A stretch of DNA of 15,208 nt from Oscillospiraceae bacterium (GTDB taxonomy: Bacteria; Bacillota; Clostridia; Oscillospirales; Acutalibacteraceae), in NCBI GenBank assembly GCA_019422905.1, contig JAHZCM010000022.1, forward strand, positions 7,014 to 22,221, in the 5' to 3' direction. The notes under the pieces are model-generated. The model was not told where the DNA came from, ran no database searches, and was given only the letters and a program-made list of their open reading frames with translations. Positions 14,548 through 15,208 of this stretch are shown piece by piece; within the stretch, counting starts at the first letter, position 1, and every line of letters starts with the position of its first letter. Made by a program: the position numbers and the translations under genes.

Positions 14548-14587
14548 GGGTTTTTCTTTTGTTTTCTATCATTATTTTTGTTTTTTA
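14548..14587 (-). promoter_or_regulatory. A-tract block upstream of the oxidoreductase promoter (UP-element-like)
   Basis: Directly upstream of the -35 box, the - strand carries five runs of four to six A within about 40 bases (on the + strand: the T-runs between 14551 and 14586). Such A-tracts can bind the RNA polymerase alpha subunit or bend DNA. The surrounding genome is GC-rich, so the block stands out. Confidence 0.5.
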
Positions 14588-14609
14588 ATGGATTTTCGTT
14601 TGATGCGCC

Positions 14610-14680
14610 GCAAAAACCCGGAGATATGGGGATTTTTGCTTATCCGTTTGCAAATCTTTCCGAAGGGCGGATATGCCCTT
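14610..14680 (+). other. Two inverted repeats in the uxuA upstream region
   Basis: GCAAAAACCC (14610-14619) pairs with GGGGATTTTTGC (14628-14639), with one unpaired A, and AAGGGC (14663-14668) pairs perfectly with GCCCTT (14675-14680). They lie between the two divergent promoters. They could be regulator sites or RNA hairpins; no known riboswitch is recognised. The rest of the 296-base gap from 14458 to 14753 holds no gene that I can see. Confidence 0.4.
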
Positions 14681-14707
14681 GCGTTTTGATGGGCGGTATG
14701 ATACGAT
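14679..14707 (+). promoter_or_regulatory. Tentative uxuA promoter
   Basis: TTGCGT (14679-14684) and TACGAT (14702-14707) are 17 bases apart but fit consensus only moderately. The palindrome GTATGATAC (14696-14704) overlaps the -10 and has the half-site look of some GntR-family operators. Confidence 0.3.
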
Positions 14708-14753
14708 AAACGTAAAGCGCGGACAAACCGGCGCAGGGAAGGAAGAAAAGCAT

Positions 14754-15208
14754 ATGAAAATGTCATTTCGCTGGTATGGTAGCGACGATCCGGTAACGCT
14801 GGAGAAAATCCGGCAGATTCCGGGCATGGAGGCGATTGTCACCGCGGTGTACGATGTGCCGGTGGGGGAGGTCTGGAGCCGGGAGAGCATCGGCGCGCTG
14901 AAAAAGCAGGTGGAGGATGCTGGCCTTAAGTTTGAGGTGATCGAGAGCGTTCCGGTGCACGAGGACATCAAGCTCGGCAAGCCCACGCGCGACCGGTATA
15001 TTGAGAACTACTGCGAGAATATCCGCCGCCTGGCGGAAGCCGGCATCCGGTGTATCTGCTATAACTTCATGCCGGTGTTCGACTGGACGCGCACACAGCT
15101 CGACCATGCGCTGCCCGACGGCTCGACAAGCCTTGTCTACTATCAGGAGCAGGTAGAGGCGGTGAACCCGCTCCAAAGCGACAGCGACCTGGCGCTGCCC
15201 GGATGGGA
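14754..15208 (+). CDS. uxuA: Mannonate dehydratase, 3' end missing
   Basis: UxuA removes water from D-mannonate to give 2-keto-3-deoxygluconate, the third step of glucuronate breakdown after UxaC and UxuB. The 151 complete codons in view match the start of the enzyme closely: MKMSFRWYGSDDPVTLEKI, IPGMEAIVTAVYDVPVGEVW, then FEVIESVPVHEDIKLGKPTR, RDRYIENY, and CYNFMPVFDWTRTQLDHALP followed by DGSTSLVYY. The R/W/Y-rich N-terminus and the MPVFDWTRT segment are family hallmarks. Metal ligands farther along lie outside the window; the full protein should be about 350-360 residues. ATG 14754 follows GGAAGGAAG. It is divergent from the Gfo/Idh/MocA gene and may open a hexuronate operon. Confidence 0.95.
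   Translation, partial: MKMSFRWYGSDDPVTLEKIRQIPGMEAIVTAVYDVPVGEVWSRESIGALKKQVEDAGLKFEVIESVPVHEDIKLGKPTRDRYIENYCENIRRLAEAGIRCICYNFMPVFDWTRTQLDHALPDGSTSLVYYQEQVEAVNPLQSDSDLALPGW

Noticed and set aside
1..15208. CRISPR array, tRNA, rRNA, IS transposase or prophage genes
   Set aside because: No regularly spaced direct repeats, no cloverleaf-like or rRNA-like stretch and no transposase or phage protein was recognised on either strand by eye.

Overview
The window looks like chromosome of a GC-rich, Gram-positive anaerobe of the Clostridia, probably an intestinal Oscillospiraceae/Ruminococcaceae-type bacterium. The support is an LCP (LytR-CpsA-Psr) cell-wall protein, an NAD-type dihydroorotate dehydrogenase pair (PyrK plus PyrD), a DegV protein, strong purine-rich ribosome binding sites, and a family of GAGGGAG palindromic repeats that I recall from such genomes. 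This assignment is inference, because no rRNA or other phylogenetic marker is present. Almost everything is on the + strand; only one oxidoreductase and a possible gene remnant are on the - strand.

Layout. (1) Positions 1-3500 hold mixed functions: the 3' end of an LCP protein, a terminator, a double-GNAT acetyltransferase overlapping an HD-domain phosphohydrolase, then a TATAAT promoter driving a DUF1622 membrane protein and a YdcF/DUF218 protein. (2) Positions 3618-7577 are a compact pyrimidine operon, pyrC-pyrF-pyrK-pyrD, with no visible PyrR attenuator. (3) Positions 7601-8061 are a small A/T-richer unit: a DUF559 endonuclease-fold gene between two inverted copies of a palindromic repeat. 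The left copy supplies the gene's ribosome binding site, and the right copy encodes its C-terminus. This is the strongest candidate for an undescribed system in the window. (4) Positions 8079-10261 hold a histidine phosphatase with a strong terminator, the Holliday-junction resolvase-like RuvX, and a promoter followed by a DegV protein. (5) Positions 10280-15208 are a carbohydrate block: a GH42 beta-galactosidase, a maltose/galactoside O-acetyltransferase with a terminator, a Gfo/Idh/MocA oxidoreductase on the opposite strand, and, divergent from it, the start of mannonate dehydratase (uxuA), which runs off the window.

How the genes fit together. PyrC, PyrK/PyrD and PyrF catalyse steps 3, 4 and 6 of UMP synthesis; the carbamoyl phosphate, aspartate transcarbamoylase and orotate phosphoribosyltransferase genes are not here. 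The GH42 enzyme and the acetyltransferase form a lacZ/lacA-like pair without a permease or repressor in view. The oxidoreductase and UxuA share an A-tract-rich divergent control region and may act together in sugar-acid breakdown.

Limits. All function calls come from reading translated motifs by eye. Residue numbers were counted by hand. Promoter and terminator calls are pattern matches and were not tested.
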